This document shows positions 1 through 8,120 of a DNA stretch of 19,624 nucleotides, piece after piece. This DNA comes from Aquificales bacterium (lineage in GTDB: Bacteria; Aquificota; Aquificia; Aquificales; Aquificaceae). The stretch is from contig WFWF01000034.1 of the NCBI GenBank assembly GCA_015491275.1, forward strand, positions 1 to 19,624. Direction: 5' to 3'. Positions within the stretch are counted from its first letter, which is position 1. Each line of letters opens with the position of its first letter. The notes beneath the pieces are model-generated. The model was not told the origin of the DNA. It saw only the letters and a program-made list of their open reading frames with translations, and did no database searches. A program made the position numbers and the translations under genes.

Positions 1-84
1 GAAGAAAAAAGGATGTTCCTTTGCGGATTATTCTTTTATTATCTTGCTGATGGTTTTAATACACTTCTTCAGATTCCGTTATAA
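1..84 (+). CDS. Possible 3' end of an unidentified upstream gene (partial)
   Basis: A reading frame is open from the first base of the window and ends at TAA 82-84. It gives 27 residues that finish in ADGFNTLLQIPL. A second frame (base 2 to TAG at 95-97) is also open and gives a hydrophobic tail, so the choice of frame is not secure. The first is preferred because its codon use (CTT, GGT, GAT, GGA) matches the genes downstream and because it stops before the tRNA. The stop codon lies inside the -10 box assigned to the tRNA promoter. The family cannot be recognised from so short a piece. Confidence 0.3.
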   Translation, partial: EEKRMFLCGLFFYYLADGFNTLLQIPL

Positions 85-85
85 T
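56..85 (+). promoter_or_regulatory. Promoter of tRNA-Ser (and probably gspE)
   Basis: A perfect TATAAT lies at 80-85, 11 nt before the first tRNA base. A weak -35 candidate, TTAATA, lies at 56-61 with an 18-nt spacer. This would place transcription initiation a few bases before the tRNA acceptor stem. No other promoter-like sequence fits in the 10 nt between the tRNA and gspE, so this one probably serves the whole string. Confidence 0.55.
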
Positions 86-96
86 TTATTTAGGTA

Positions 97-189
<93 letters not shown>

Positions 190-199
190 TTCAAAAGGT

Positions 200-1615
200 A
201 TGAACATACTTAAGGAGTATCGTCTTATTCCTCTGGAAGAGGATGATCACAGAATAAAACTCATGGTACCCCCGAATTTCAGAGATGAGGATGTAGAAGA
301 AATAAGGTTTTTAACGGGTAAGGATGTGGAACTTGTGGTTGTTGAGGAAGAGGAGTTTACAAAGGAATTACAGAACAGGCTGTCCATGGAAGAAGTGGTT
401 ATTGAATCGGAAGAGGAAGAGATAGGTGATATAAGTAAGGATATACTCTTAGAATCTGAGGACAGTCCTATAGTTAATCTTGTCAATTCGGTGCTTATCA
501 AAGCTTCAACAGCAGGGGCTTCCGATATCCATTTTGAACCTTACGAAGATGAAGCCCTTATAAGGTTGAGACTTGACGGAATACTTCATGATTACCTTAA
601 GGTTCCCAAAACCATGTATGAATCGGTGGTATCGCGTATAAAGGTTATGGCTAACATGAATGTTGCCGAAAAAAGGATACCTCAGGACGGCAGGATAAGA
701 ATAAAAATAGGAAGAAAGGAGCTTGATATAAGGGTCTCTACCGTGCCTACCGTTTTGGGAGAAAGGGTTGTGTTGAGACTTCTTGATAGATCGGGTTCCC
801 TTCTTGAGCTTGAAGATCTCGGGCTTGAAGGTGAGGATCTTGAAAAAGTTAAAAACCTTGCAAAAAAACCTTACGGGATAGTCCTCGTTACTGGACCCAC
901 AGGGGCGGGGAAAAGTACTACCCTGTACGCCATGCTTCTTTATGTAAAGGGACCCGAAAAAAACATAATAACCATTGAAGACCCGGTTGAATACCAGATT
1001 AAAGGTATAAGTCAGATTCAGGTAAATCCGAAGGTGGGTCTTACCTTTGCAAGCGGTTTGAGATCCATACTCAGACAGGATCCGGATATTATAATGGTGG
1101 GAGAAATAAGGGATGCGGAGACGGCGGATATAGCGGTTCATGCAGCGCTAACGGGTCATCTTGTGCTTTCAACCCTTCATACCAATGATGCTCCTTCAGC
1201 TGTAACAAGACTTGCAGATATGGGTATTGAACCCTTTCTTATAGCTTCTTCCCTTGAGGGTGTGATTGCTCAGAGGCTTGTCAGGAGAATATGCGAAGAT
1301 TGTAAAGAGGCTTATAAGCCTGCTGTTACAGAACTGGAAGAGTTAGGTTTAAAGGAAGGTGATTATACCTTTTACAGGGGTAAAGGTTGTGATGCATGTC
1401 TCGGTACAGGATATAAAGGTAGAATAGGTATATTTGAAGTTCTTGAAATAGATGATGATCTTAAATCTTTGATTATAAAAACTCAGGATGCGGGACCTAT
1501 AAGAAAACTTGCAAAGGAAAAGGGATTTTTTACCATGATGGAAGATGGTATAAGAAAGGTTATGAAGGGTATAACGACACCTCAAGAGGTTATAAGTGTT
1601 ATAAAAGAGGTATAA
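200..1615 (+). CDS. gspE: GspE/PilB-family secretion ATPase (type II secretion)
   Basis: This is a cytoplasmic hexameric ATPase of the GspE/PilB family that powers pseudopilus or pilus assembly from the inner membrane. The short N-terminal part (to about residue 60) resembles the GspE N-domain with its conserved FLTG segment. The core shows Walker A GPTGAGKSTT near residue 232, the Asp-box region IEDPVEYQ, the Walker B region DPDIIMVGEIRD, and the His-box LSTLHTNDA. Two CxxC pairs (CEDC near 364 and CDAC near 398) form the metal-binding C-M element typical of GspE/PilB. The length of 471 aa is a little short because the extra N-terminal domain of proteobacterial GspE is missing. ATG 200 has an AAAGG directly abutting it (about 1 nt), so the ribosome site is poor. 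The next gene encodes a GspL-like partner, which favours type II secretion over a pilus, although PilB is possible. Confidence 0.88.
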   Translation: MNILKEYRLIPLEEDDHRIKLMVPPNFRDEDVEEIRFLTGKDVELVVVEEEEFTKELQNRLSMEEVVIESEEEEIGDISKDILLESEDSPIVNLVNSVLIKASTAGASDIHFEPYEDEALIRLRLDGILHDYLKVPKTMYESVVSRIKVMANMNVAEKRIPQDGRIRIKIGRKELDIRVSTVPTVLGERVVLRLLDRSGSLLELEDLGLEGEDLEKVKNLAKKPYGIVLVTGPTGAGKSTTLYAMLLYVKGPEKNIITIEDPVEYQIKGISQIQVNPKVGLTFASGLRSILRQDPDIIMVGEIRDAETADIAVHAALTGHLVLSTLHTNDAPSAVTRLADMGIEPFLIASSLEGVIAQRLVRRICEDCKEAYKPAVTELEELGLKEGDYTFYRGKGCDACLGTGYKGRIGIFEVLEIDDDLKSLIIKTQDAGPIRKLAKEKGFFTMMEDGIRKVMKGITTPQEVISVIKEV

Positions 1616-1618
1616 AAG

Positions 1619-2782
1619 ATGATTTATACGGGTATAGATAATACAAAGAGGATCAGTATAAGCTACTCTCCTTTAAAAAAGGAGTGGGAATTTTCGCGGA
1701 GGGAGGGAAGGAAAATATATGTTATACCTTCTCATCTTTCCCTTTTAAGGATAGAAAGTACGGATATTAAAAACAAGTACAGCTTAAGGAAGTATCTTGA
1801 TCTTGAGGTTCGTGAAAAGTACGGAGAAGTCACTTGGGATGTGGAAGTGGATGATGGAACAATGTATCTTGTTATGTTTAAGAATTTTTATACACCCGGG
1901 GATTTCTTTGCCCTTGATACTGAGATATTTTCCTTGGCAAGGGTATTAAGGGCAAACGGTAAAAAGGACGGTGTTGTTCTTGATATAGGCTCAAGGAAAA
2001 CCACCTATGTGGAGGTTGCGGAAGGAAGAGTGGTTAATTACAGGGTGGTTTTAAAGGGCGGTGATTATATAGACGGGATTGTTTCGGAATCTTACGGTAT
2101 AGATAAAGGCGAGGCTGAAGAACTAAAGAAGGAAAAGGGAGTATCGGATGTTAAGGTCAGGGAGGCTGTGGAAGATATACTTAACTCAATAGGTCATAAT
2201 TTGAAGGGTAAGGAAATACTTTTGAGTGGTGGCGGAAGTCTTTTGAAGGGTGTGGATAGCTTATTTGATAAGGTTTTTAGAAATGATCACTGTGAACCTC
2301 ATCTAAATTCCGCCTTCGGAGCATCCCTTAAGTATGTTTACAAAGATAAATCACCCTCTTTCAGGAAGAGCGGGCTTGAACCTTCCGAGCTTAGGAAGAT
2401 GGCTTTGGTTTCCGGTGTTGCGGGTTTGTTCTTAATTCTATCTTATACCGCTTCAGCCTTTCTGGGAGAAAAAATAGTTAAGGATATAAAGGCATTAGAA
2501 AAAAAAGAATTCAAGGAAGCCTTCCCCAACCTTCCTGCGGTATCAGTTTACAGCCAGGTGAAGGGTTTAATCTCCGGTAAGGACAGATTTATGCTTACTA
2601 AAAAGATGGAAAAGTTAACGGAAAAATTGAGGAGGGGTGTTGTTATATACAGCATTGAATATGCGGAAGGCAGGCTTATTATTAAGGGTGAGGCGGATGA
2701 AAACATCATAAAGCTTATGGAACCCAAATCAATAAGAAAGACACCCAAGGGAAAGGTAGAGTTTGAGATTGAGATCAGATAA
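1619..2782 (+). CDS. GspL/PilM-like actin-fold protein with membrane anchor
   Basis: This is the likely inner-membrane partner of the upstream ATPase. The N-terminal ~230 residues look like an actin-like (PilM/GspL cytoplasmic) fold. They have VVLDIGSRKTTYVEV at about residue 120-135 and the phosphate-loop-like LLSGGGSLLKG near 202. A hydrophobic segment at about 263-285 (VSGVAGLFLILSYTASAFLG) would cross the membrane. It is followed by a periplasmic helix and a small alpha/beta domain, the GspL order (actin fold, one TM, ferredoxin-like periplasmic domain). The gene starts 3 nt after gspE, with AAGAGG 8 nt before the ATG. The classic neighbours gspM, gspF and gspG are not here, so this pair is separate from the rest of its machine. 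PilM fused to a PilN-like part is the main alternative. Confidence 0.65.
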   Translation: MIYTGIDNTKRISISYSPLKKEWEFSRREGRKIYVIPSHLSLLRIESTDIKNKYSLRKYLDLEVREKYGEVTWDVEVDDGTMYLVMFKNFYTPGDFFALDTEIFSLARVLRANGKKDGVVLDIGSRKTTYVEVAEGRVVNYRVVLKGGDYIDGIVSESYGIDKGEAEELKKEKGVSDVKVREAVEDILNSIGHNLKGKEILLSGGGSLLKGVDSLFDKVFRNDHCEPHLNSAFGASLKYVYKDKSPSFRKSGLEPSELRKMALVSGVAGLFLILSYTASAFLGEKIVKDIKALEKKEFKEAFPNLPAVSVYSQVKGLISGKDRFMLTKKMEKLTEKLRRGVVIYSIEYAEGRLIIKGEADENIIKLMEPKSIRKTPKGKVEFEIEIR

Positions 2783-3713
2783 TAAACTTCTGTTGGTTAT
2801 AGGGGGACCTACCGCGGTAGGCAAATCCGAAATAGCCTGTTGTGTGGCAAAGGAGATAGGGGGCGAAATAATCAGCGCTGATTCAATGGCGGTTTACAGG
2901 TATATGGATATAGGTACCGCAAAGTTAAGGGAGTGCATGAGGGAAGTAAAGCATTACCTTGTGGATGTTGTTGATCCTGATCAGTACTTTGATGTAAAGA
3001 TGTTTGAAAGGATGGCGTATGGGGCTTATAAGGAGATCATTAATAGGGGTAAAGTTCCAATGCTCGTCGGCGGTACATACCTTTATATACAGGTGTTTTT
3101 GTACGGGTTGGCGGAAACACCGGAACCCGATTGGAAGCTGAGGAACAGATTGTATGAAGTTGCAAAAAGAAAAGGTTCCGAGTTTTTATGGCAAAAGCTT
3201 TTAGCTGTTGATCCTGCTTATGCGAAAAAGGTACATCCGAGAGATACAAGAAGAATAGTAAGGGCTTTGGAGGTTTTTATAAATTCGGGAAGACCTTTCT
3301 CTTCCTTTCACGGATGGAGAGGACCACGCTTAGGATATGTGGGTGTTTATATTAAAAGGAGTTGGAAGAGTTTGAAATCAAGGATAGAAAACAGATTGCT
3401 GGACATGATAAAAGGGGGATTGATTGAAGAGATAAGGGGATTGTTGGAAAGGGGAATGTCCCTTACAACCCTGCAGGCTATAGGGTATAAGGAGTTTATA
3501 CCATATTTGAAAGGGGAGAGGAGTCTTGAGGAGAGTATCAGGGAGGCTATAAAAAACACCTGCGATCAGGCTAAGAGGCAGATAAGGTGGTTCAGGAGAC
3601 AGGGATGGTATGAGGTTGACCTTGATATTATGAATATAAGGGAAGCCTGTAAAAAGGTGGTGGATATATATGCAGAGGCCGAAAAATATCAGAAGGAAGG
3701 CGTACATAGCTAA
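2763..3713 (+). CDS. miaA: tRNA dimethylallyltransferase MiaA
   Basis: The enzyme transfers the dimethylallyl group from DMAPP to N6 of A37 in tRNAs that read UNN codons. Visible motifs are P-loop GGPTAVGKSEIA (about residues 14-25), ISADSMAVYRYMDIGTAK with the catalytic-region Asp, LVGGTYLYI, the HPRDTRRIVRALEV segment and the terminal AKRQIRWFRRQ. The Gln often seen after DSM is Ala here, but this position varies in the family (E. coli also lacks it). The length of 316 aa is normal. The TTG at 2763 is taken as start because AAAGG at 2752-2756 lies 6 nt upstream. A second TTG at 2769 is possible. It overlaps the preceding gene by 20 nt and the next by 44 nt, implying translational coupling. 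Confidence 0.95.
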   Translation: MRLRSDNKLLLVIGGPTAVGKSEIACCVAKEIGGEIISADSMAVYRYMDIGTAKLRECMREVKHYLVDVVDPDQYFDVKMFERMAYGAYKEIINRGKVPMLVGGTYLYIQVFLYGLAETPEPDWKLRNRLYEVAKRKGSEFLWQKLLAVDPAYAKKVHPRDTRRIVRALEVFINSGRPFSSFHGWRGPRLGYVGVYIKRSWKSLKSRIENRLLDMIKGGLIEEIRGLLERGMSLTTLQAIGYKEFIPYLKGERSLEESIREAIKNTCDQAKRQIRWFRRQGWYEVDLDIMNIREACKKVVDIYAEAEKYQKEGVHS

Positions 3714-5325
3714 AACACTTGCAAAACACGGATTCGGTATTCTTGTAATACAGCTCGGTCTCGGCAGGCTTGTACCCTTCCATTGGGGCATTATGGGACA
3801 TCCGCGCAGAAAGGAACCCTATTCCGCTGCAGAGCATCTAAGAATGGCTTTTGAGGAACTCGGAGCTACATTTATAAAGCTCGGTCAGATTTTAAGTACG
3901 AGACCCGATCTGTTGCCCGAGGAATACATTCAAGAGTTGTCAAAATTGCAGGATAAGATACCCCCCTGTCCCTTCGGGGAGATAAAAAGGCAGATTGAGA
4001 ATGAATTAGGGGAAAAGATTGAGAGCATTTTCTTGGAGTTTGAGGAGACACCCATAGCTTCCGCATCCATAGGTCAGGTCCATAGGGCTGTTTTAAAGGA
4101 CGGCAGAAAGGTTGCGGTTAAGGTACAGAAACCCGGTGTTGAAAAACAGATAAAGGAGGATCTTGAAATAATAGGGGAGATAGTTGAGCAGGTTTCTGGG
4201 CGTGTGGAGATTGCGAGACGTATAGATATTGCCTCCTTTTACGATGAATTTTCCTACATAATAAGGGGTGAGCTTGATTATATAAGGGAGGCAAGGAACG
4301 CGGAAACCTTCAGGGAGAATTTCAAGGAAGACGGGGATGTTTATATACCGCAAATTTACTGGGAATTCACAACAAGGAAGGTTTTGACCATGGAGTATGT
4401 TGAGGGTATAAAGATAGACAATATTGAGGAACTTAATAAGAGGGGGTACTCGCTAAGGAGCATTGCAGGAAAAGGTGTGGATATATTTATGAGAATGATT
4501 TTCAGGGACGGTTTTTTTCACGGGGATCCCCATCCGGGAAACTTTTTTGTGAGGGAGGATGGGAGTATAGCACTTCTGGATTTCGGCATGGTGGGTGTTA
4601 TAGATAAGGTAACCCGACTTAATCTGTTACAGCTTATAAACGGTGTGGTTAAAAGGGACAGTTCTCTTATGATGGATGCTCTGCTTGACCTCGGCGTTGT
4701 GGGTTTTACTGGTAAGGAGTATTTATTAAAAAAGGAGCTGGAAATACTTTTTTCCTACTATACAAGTCTTTCTATAAGGGAGATAAGGATATCCGAAGTT
4801 ATAAATGAGATTTTCAGATTATCCTACAAATATAATATAAAACTTCCATCCGATCTGTTCTTACTTATGAAAACCATAGCAATGGCGGAAGGACTCGGTA
4901 GTAAATTAGATCCGAACTTCAGGGTTATTGATGTTATGGGACCCTATGTTGATAAGTACCGGAGATTGGTTATATCCCCGTCGTTTATAAAGGATGAAAT
5001 TGAAAGGAACATGTTCCTGCTTATAAAGTCTCTTATGGAGAGTGTGGAAAGATTAAGGAGGATGGTGAAAAGGATAGAAACAGGTAAACTGGAAATGTCT
5101 ATAAAATATGAAGGAGAAACGAGGTTTATAGAAGATCTCAGAAAGGATTTAAACAGACTCTCTATCAGTATACTTACCCTCGGTTTTATGATAGCCTCTT
5201 CCCTTATTATATCCGCCTACAAACCCGAACTGGTCAAAGAGGAATTTGTAATATACTTTGTATCAGCTTTAACCCTTCTTTTCTTCATTACGGTGATACT
5301 GAAGATTTGGAGATCGGGAGGTTAA
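3670..5325 (+). CDS. ABC1/UbiB-family atypical kinase-like membrane protein
   Basis: A member of the UbiB/ADCK (ABC1, AarF) family. These are atypical kinase-fold ATPases tied to isoprenoid-quinone synthesis or lipid handling. The family-specific KxGQ motif appears as FIKLGQIL near residue 70, the Ala-rich-loop counterpart as SASIGQVHRA near 132, and the VAVKVQKPG lysine near 151. Further on come the ExD region with EARNAE, then HGDPHPGNFF near 284 and LLDFGMVG near 303. Two hydrophobic segments at the C-terminus (about 498-517 and 525-546) fit the membrane anchor. The length of 551 aa is typical. The start has AAGGTGG 9 nt upstream inside miaA. The gene was not named ubiB because the quinone type of this organism is unknown from the sequence. 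The stop codon shares TTAA with the stop of the convergent next gene. Confidence 0.88.
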   Translation: MQRPKNIRRKAYIAKTLAKHGFGILVIQLGLGRLVPFHWGIMGHPRRKEPYSAAEHLRMAFEELGATFIKLGQILSTRPDLLPEEYIQELSKLQDKIPPCPFGEIKRQIENELGEKIESIFLEFEETPIASASIGQVHRAVLKDGRKVAVKVQKPGVEKQIKEDLEIIGEIVEQVSGRVEIARRIDIASFYDEFSYIIRGELDYIREARNAETFRENFKEDGDVYIPQIYWEFTTRKVLTMEYVEGIKIDNIEELNKRGYSLRSIAGKGVDIFMRMIFRDGFFHGDPHPGNFFVREDGSIALLDFGMVGVIDKVTRLNLLQLINGVVKRDSSLMMDALLDLGVVGFTGKEYLLKKELEILFSYYTSLSIREIRISEVINEIFRLSYKYNIKLPSDLFLLMKTIAMAEGLGSKLDPNFRVIDVMGPYVDKYRRLVISPSFIKDEIERNMFLLIKSLMESVERLRRMVKRIETGKLEMSIKYEGETRFIEDLRKDLNRLSISILTLGFMIASSLIISAYKPELVKEEFVIYFVSALTLLFFITVILKIWRSGG

Positions 5326-5645
5326 TCCGTTTTCTTTTCTTGCTTTTCTTCCTTTTCTTTTTCTTCTTCCTTCTTCAGGCGTTCAAGTTCCTTTTTCGCT
5401 CCCTCAATTGCTCCCACCGCAGCGGAAGATGTGAGTTTTACAAGTCCTTGAACCATATCCATAAGCTTTGCTGTTATATCCTTAGCCTTTTCAACGGTTT
5501 GCTCTATTGAGAGCTTTTCCTCTTCACCTTCAACCCCGAGCTTTTCTTTTAACTCTTTCAACTCCTTTTCCAATCTTTCAATTTCCTTGCGGAGATCAAC
5601 CTCTTCCTTATGGGTTTCCTTCTGTTCCTTCTTCTCCTTTGCCAT
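5322..5645 (-). CDS. Small highly charged coiled-coil protein, unknown function
   Basis: A 107-residue protein with no recognised family. Residues 1-36 are Lys/Glu-rich with a heptad-like pattern (LRKEIERLEKELKELKEKL), predicting a coiled coil. Residues 47-82 form a far less charged amphipathic stretch with Met, Val, Ala and Gly (AKLMDMVQGLVKLTSS). The rest is again nearly all Lys and Glu. No signal peptide, Cys or TM helix is seen. Translation is well supported, with AGGAGG 8 nt before the ATG and TATAAT (- strand, 5668-5673) just upstream. The amphipathic centre between charged arms could bind a membrane or a partner helix, but that is a guess. The stop overlaps that of the convergent ubiB-like gene by 4 nt. 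Confidence 0.75.
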   Translation of the reverse strand: MAKEKKEQKETHKEEVDLRKEIERLEKELKELKEKLGVEGEEEKLSIEQTVEKAKDITAKLMDMVQGLVKLTSSAAVGAIEGAKKELERLKKEEEKEKEEKQEKKTD

Positions 5646-5667
5646 TTTCCAACCCTCCTAAAGGGAT

Positions 5668-5673
5668 ATTATA
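5668..5673 (-). promoter_or_regulatory. -10 box for the coiled-coil protein gene
   Basis: On the - strand TATAAT occurs 22 nt before the start codon of the 107-residue protein, between it and the end of the upstream lipoprotein gene. A clear -35 hexamer is not seen. It would allow expression independent of the lipoprotein gene, with a leader of about 15 nt carrying the strong AGGAGG. Confidence 0.4.
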
Positions 5674-5684
5674 AACGAGACACA

Positions 5685-7202
5685 TTAGCGGGGAATATAC
5701 TCGTTTATCTCAAGGGTATCCGTTATATTTACCAAGGAGTTCTCTTTGTCTGATCTGAACATAACTATGTCACCCGTTACCGAGTTTATATGAGCTTTTC
5801 CTAAGAAGTAACCCTCCGTCGGATTTTTTATATAAAGACTCTTATAAATCTTGTTGAGGGTGCCGAGATGCATTGATTCTGGCGGACACCCCTTTGCGGA
5901 AACAAGTAAAATACTGTGTTTTATCCTTTTGTGGGGCGGGGATTCTTTGTAAAAGAGGACACCTCCCCAATACGCACCCTGAAATTCCTTGGATACTGAT
6001 CCGTCATCCTTTATGTATCCCGCCCTATAGCCCTGACCTCCGTATATGTTGTAGAAAATAAGATTACCCGATGTTCCTATAATCCATAGTGTATCAATCG
6101 TACTAAGCAGAAGAGTTTCGGAGCTACCATCCTTGTTTATTGTCTTTAATAGGTTTCCTTCCCTGTAAACAATTTTATTATCAGTTACATTTAACTGGTT
6201 TACAGTTTTATCTTCTTTCTTTGGCAAAATATAACACGTTAAATCCGAATAGCTAAATTTTATTATTTTTGTACCTGCCCCTATGTATATGGATGTATCA
6301 TCTTGGGCAACCTTTATATTTGATGAGGGTAACTCGCATGTACTTGACGGTTTTATCATGGTGTTACCGTCATATATATAGAGCTTGTTTTCAATAACTA
6401 TGGCTGTATAGAATTGACCGTTATATATATAATTTGCTATCACGCTTGCTGTTGCTATACCCTGTGTGGATGCAAACTCAGCCGGAAGTATGGATGAACA
6501 TGTTAAACCATTTATATCTACGGTACAACTTTCAAGATCATAGAGGTTATTGTTTTTTTCCTTTAACATGATGAGCTTTCTTATACCGAGAGTCTGGCTG
6601 TCTCTAAATACACCCAAGGGAATTTTGTCATTTATGGATATTGGGTTGTCCGCTTCACTCATGTCAAGTCTTATGAGCTTAAGTACATCATTATTGTCCC
6701 AGCAGTTTTGATCTGGAGAGGAATAAAAGATATAAAGGGATCTTTCTGGATTTTCATAATCGGGAATAGTATTGTCATCACATATAACCGTGGTTCCGCT
6801 TTCCGAAGAAACCTTTAAGGGTGAAGGAGTATCCGATTTTATAAGGCTAAGTTTATACAAGGATTTGTTCTTAAGATATATAATGTACCTTGAGTCAAAA
6901 TCCGTTATCCTGCCTATGGTGTTGTCATATATTCCGCTTACAAGAATGCGGGGACCAAGAGGCGAGAAAGTTATATTGCTATCTTTAAGTAGTGCTTTTG
7001 ATGGATTGTTTGGATCTACAAAATAAAGATTTCCTTTTTCATCATAGAAGGATAAGAATTTTTCGCTCGCCTTCTTGAGGGGGGTATAACCCTCATTTAA
7101 TCTGAAGGCACATAAACTGAGTTCCGTTCTTGTATTTTTATTGCCTATAGGACTGCATGATGCAATTACAAAAAGTGTAAAAAGAATAAACACCCCTTTC
7201 AT
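5685..7202 (-). CDS. Predicted lipoprotein, beta-rich, possibly propeller-like; unknown function
   Basis: A 505-residue protein with a type II signal peptide: MKG, a hydrophobic run, then lipobox VIAS|C with Cys16 as the lipidated residue. It should therefore be exported and membrane-anchored. The mature part is rich in short beta strands with Tyr, Asn, Asp and Gly turns (for example NLYFVDP, NKLYIYDGNT, SIYIGAGTKIIKF, NLLKTINKDG). This recalls a beta-propeller made of diverged repeats, but no family motif can be named. Eight cysteines follow the lipid Cys, an even number compatible with disulfides in the envelope. Base composition is somewhat AT-richer than the core genes, suggesting fast divergence. 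The start lacks a strong ribosome site. The upstream permease gene is on the same strand, 60 nt away. Confidence 0.8.
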   Translation of the reverse strand: MKGVFILFTLFVIASCSPIGNKNTRTELSLCAFRLNEGYTPLKKASEKFLSFYDEKGNLYFVDPNNPSKALLKDSNITFSPLGPRILVSGIYDNTIGRITDFDSRYIIYLKNKSLYKLSLIKSDTPSPLKVSSESGTTVICDDNTIPDYENPERSLYIFYSSPDQNCWDNNDVLKLIRLDMSEADNPISINDKIPLGVFRDSQTLGIRKLIMLKEKNNNLYDLESCTVDINGLTCSSILPAEFASTQGIATASVIANYIYNGQFYTAIVIENKLYIYDGNTMIKPSSTCELPSSNIKVAQDDTSIYIGAGTKIIKFSYSDLTCYILPKKEDKTVNQLNVTDNKIVYREGNLLKTINKDGSSETLLLSTIDTLWIIGTSGNLIFYNIYGGQGYRAGYIKDDGSVSKEFQGAYWGGVLFYKESPPHKRIKHSILLVSAKGCPPESMHLGTLNKIYKSLYIKNPTEGYFLGKAHINSVTGDIVMFRSDKENSLVNITDTLEINEYIPR

Positions 7203-7232
7203 GATTTTTTCTTCTTTTATATATATTCTGCT

Positions 7233-7238
7233 ATTATA
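7233..7238 (-). promoter_or_regulatory. -10 box for the lipoprotein gene
   Basis: TATAAT on the - strand, within ATTATAATAGC, lies about 30 nt before the lipoprotein ATG. The same 11-nt string precedes the permease gene at 8116-8126. No convincing -35 box is present. Confidence 0.4.
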
Positions 7239-7262
7239 ATGTTTTATTAAGGTAAATATACC

Positions 7263-8096
7263 TTATAGTGTTAATAAGAATACCCCTATAACCATCAATA
7301 TGGTTGCAGGAAAAGCCCTTTTTATCTTCTCCTTAAAAAATATTTTCCCGTATATAACGCCGAATATCATGGAGATCCTTTCTGCTGAAGCTACATAAGA
7401 GGACGGCGCAAAGGTCAGAGCAAGATTGTATGACAAGCCCCCCAAGGAAAAGAGGATGCCTATGGGTACTATATATTTTGATTTGTAGTTGCTTACTTTT
7501 ACAAGTTCTTTTTTTCTTACAAAAGGTAAGAGTCCCAAGGACATAACTACGCAATAGTACCATGTGAAGAAGAAAGAGTTGCTATGAACTATTGCATATT
7601 TTCCTATTGCTACATTTATGCCGTAGCAGAAGGCGGATAGGATCATATAAAATATGCCCCTGTCTGGTGAAGTTAAAGTTTTAAGTGAACCGCCCGTTAT
7701 TATGAAGGAGCCTGATATTATAAGAAGTATTCCTGAGATTCCTTTACTGTCAATGGTTTCATCAAGCAGAAAGAAACCCCCAAGTGCGGAGAAAATGGGT
7801 ATGAAGGAGAGGAATGGTACAGCTTCGGATAAGGGGGAGAACTTTAGTGCTTTTATAAAAAAGATGGATCCCGCTATCTCTAAGGGTAGCCAAAATAGGG
7901 TGCTTATAAGCAATTCTTTGGAAGGATCCCATAGCAGGAAACCCAAAGGTAATGTGAATAGTGTACACAGGGGAAATCTTATCCATAGAATAAAGTTTTC
8001 ATCGTAGCCTTTTAAGATGCTCTTTTTATTGAATATATCGTTGGTTGACCAAAAGAAGGCTGAAAGAATAGCTAGGAATATGCCCGTTTCCGTCAA
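7263..8096 (-). CDS. EamA/DMT-family membrane transporter
   Basis: A drug/metabolite-transporter-type permease. It has 277 residues and about ten predicted hydrophobic helices in two internally similar halves, the usual EamA layout. The N-terminus has the characteristic SAFFWSTNDIFNKKSIL, and the first repeat ends near residue 130 (GILLIISGSFIITGG). The second half opens with a similar FYMILSAFCYGINVAIGKYA and closes with ATILMVIGVFLLTL. The substrate cannot be read from the sequence; family members export amino acids, metabolites or nucleotide sugars. The start is TTG at 8096, supported by AAGGA 8 nt upstream. The gene is divergent from rph and followed by the lipoprotein gene on the same strand. 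Confidence 0.85.
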   Translation of the reverse strand: MTETGIFLAILSAFFWSTNDIFNKKSILKGYDENFILWIRFPLCTLFTLPLGFLLWDPSKELLISTLFWLPLEIAGSIFFIKALKFSPLSEAVPFLSFIPIFSALGGFFLLDETIDSKGISGILLIISGSFIITGGSLKTLTSPDRGIFYMILSAFCYGINVAIGKYAIVHSNSFFFTWYYCVVMSLGLLPFVRKKELVKVSNYKSKYIVPIGILFSLGGLSYNLALTFAPSSYVASAERISMIFGVIYGKIFFKEKIKRAFPATILMVIGVFLLTL

Positions 8097-8120
8097 CCTT
8101 GTCTTCCTTATATGTGAGCT

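Noticed and set aside
506..1141. A 211-codon open frame on the - strand inside gspE
   Set aside because: It lies wholly opposite a clearly conserved ATPase gene and its translation shows no family motif or sensible composition. It is an antisense shadow.
2877..2935. MiaA with a lost Gln in the DSM(Q)VY motif as a sign of inactivity
   Set aside because: This position varies among working MiaA enzymes (E. coli has no Gln there), and all other motifs are intact.
7248..7265. Inverted repeat TAAGGTA-AATA-TACCTTA as terminator of the permease gene
   Set aside because: The stem is only 7 bp and AT-rich, no U-run follows on the - strand, and it includes the permease stop codon. It is probably chance.
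7654..8007. A 117-codon + strand frame inside the permease gene
   Set aside because: It runs opposite the ten-helix permease; the peptide is low in motifs and there is no ribosome site or promoter.
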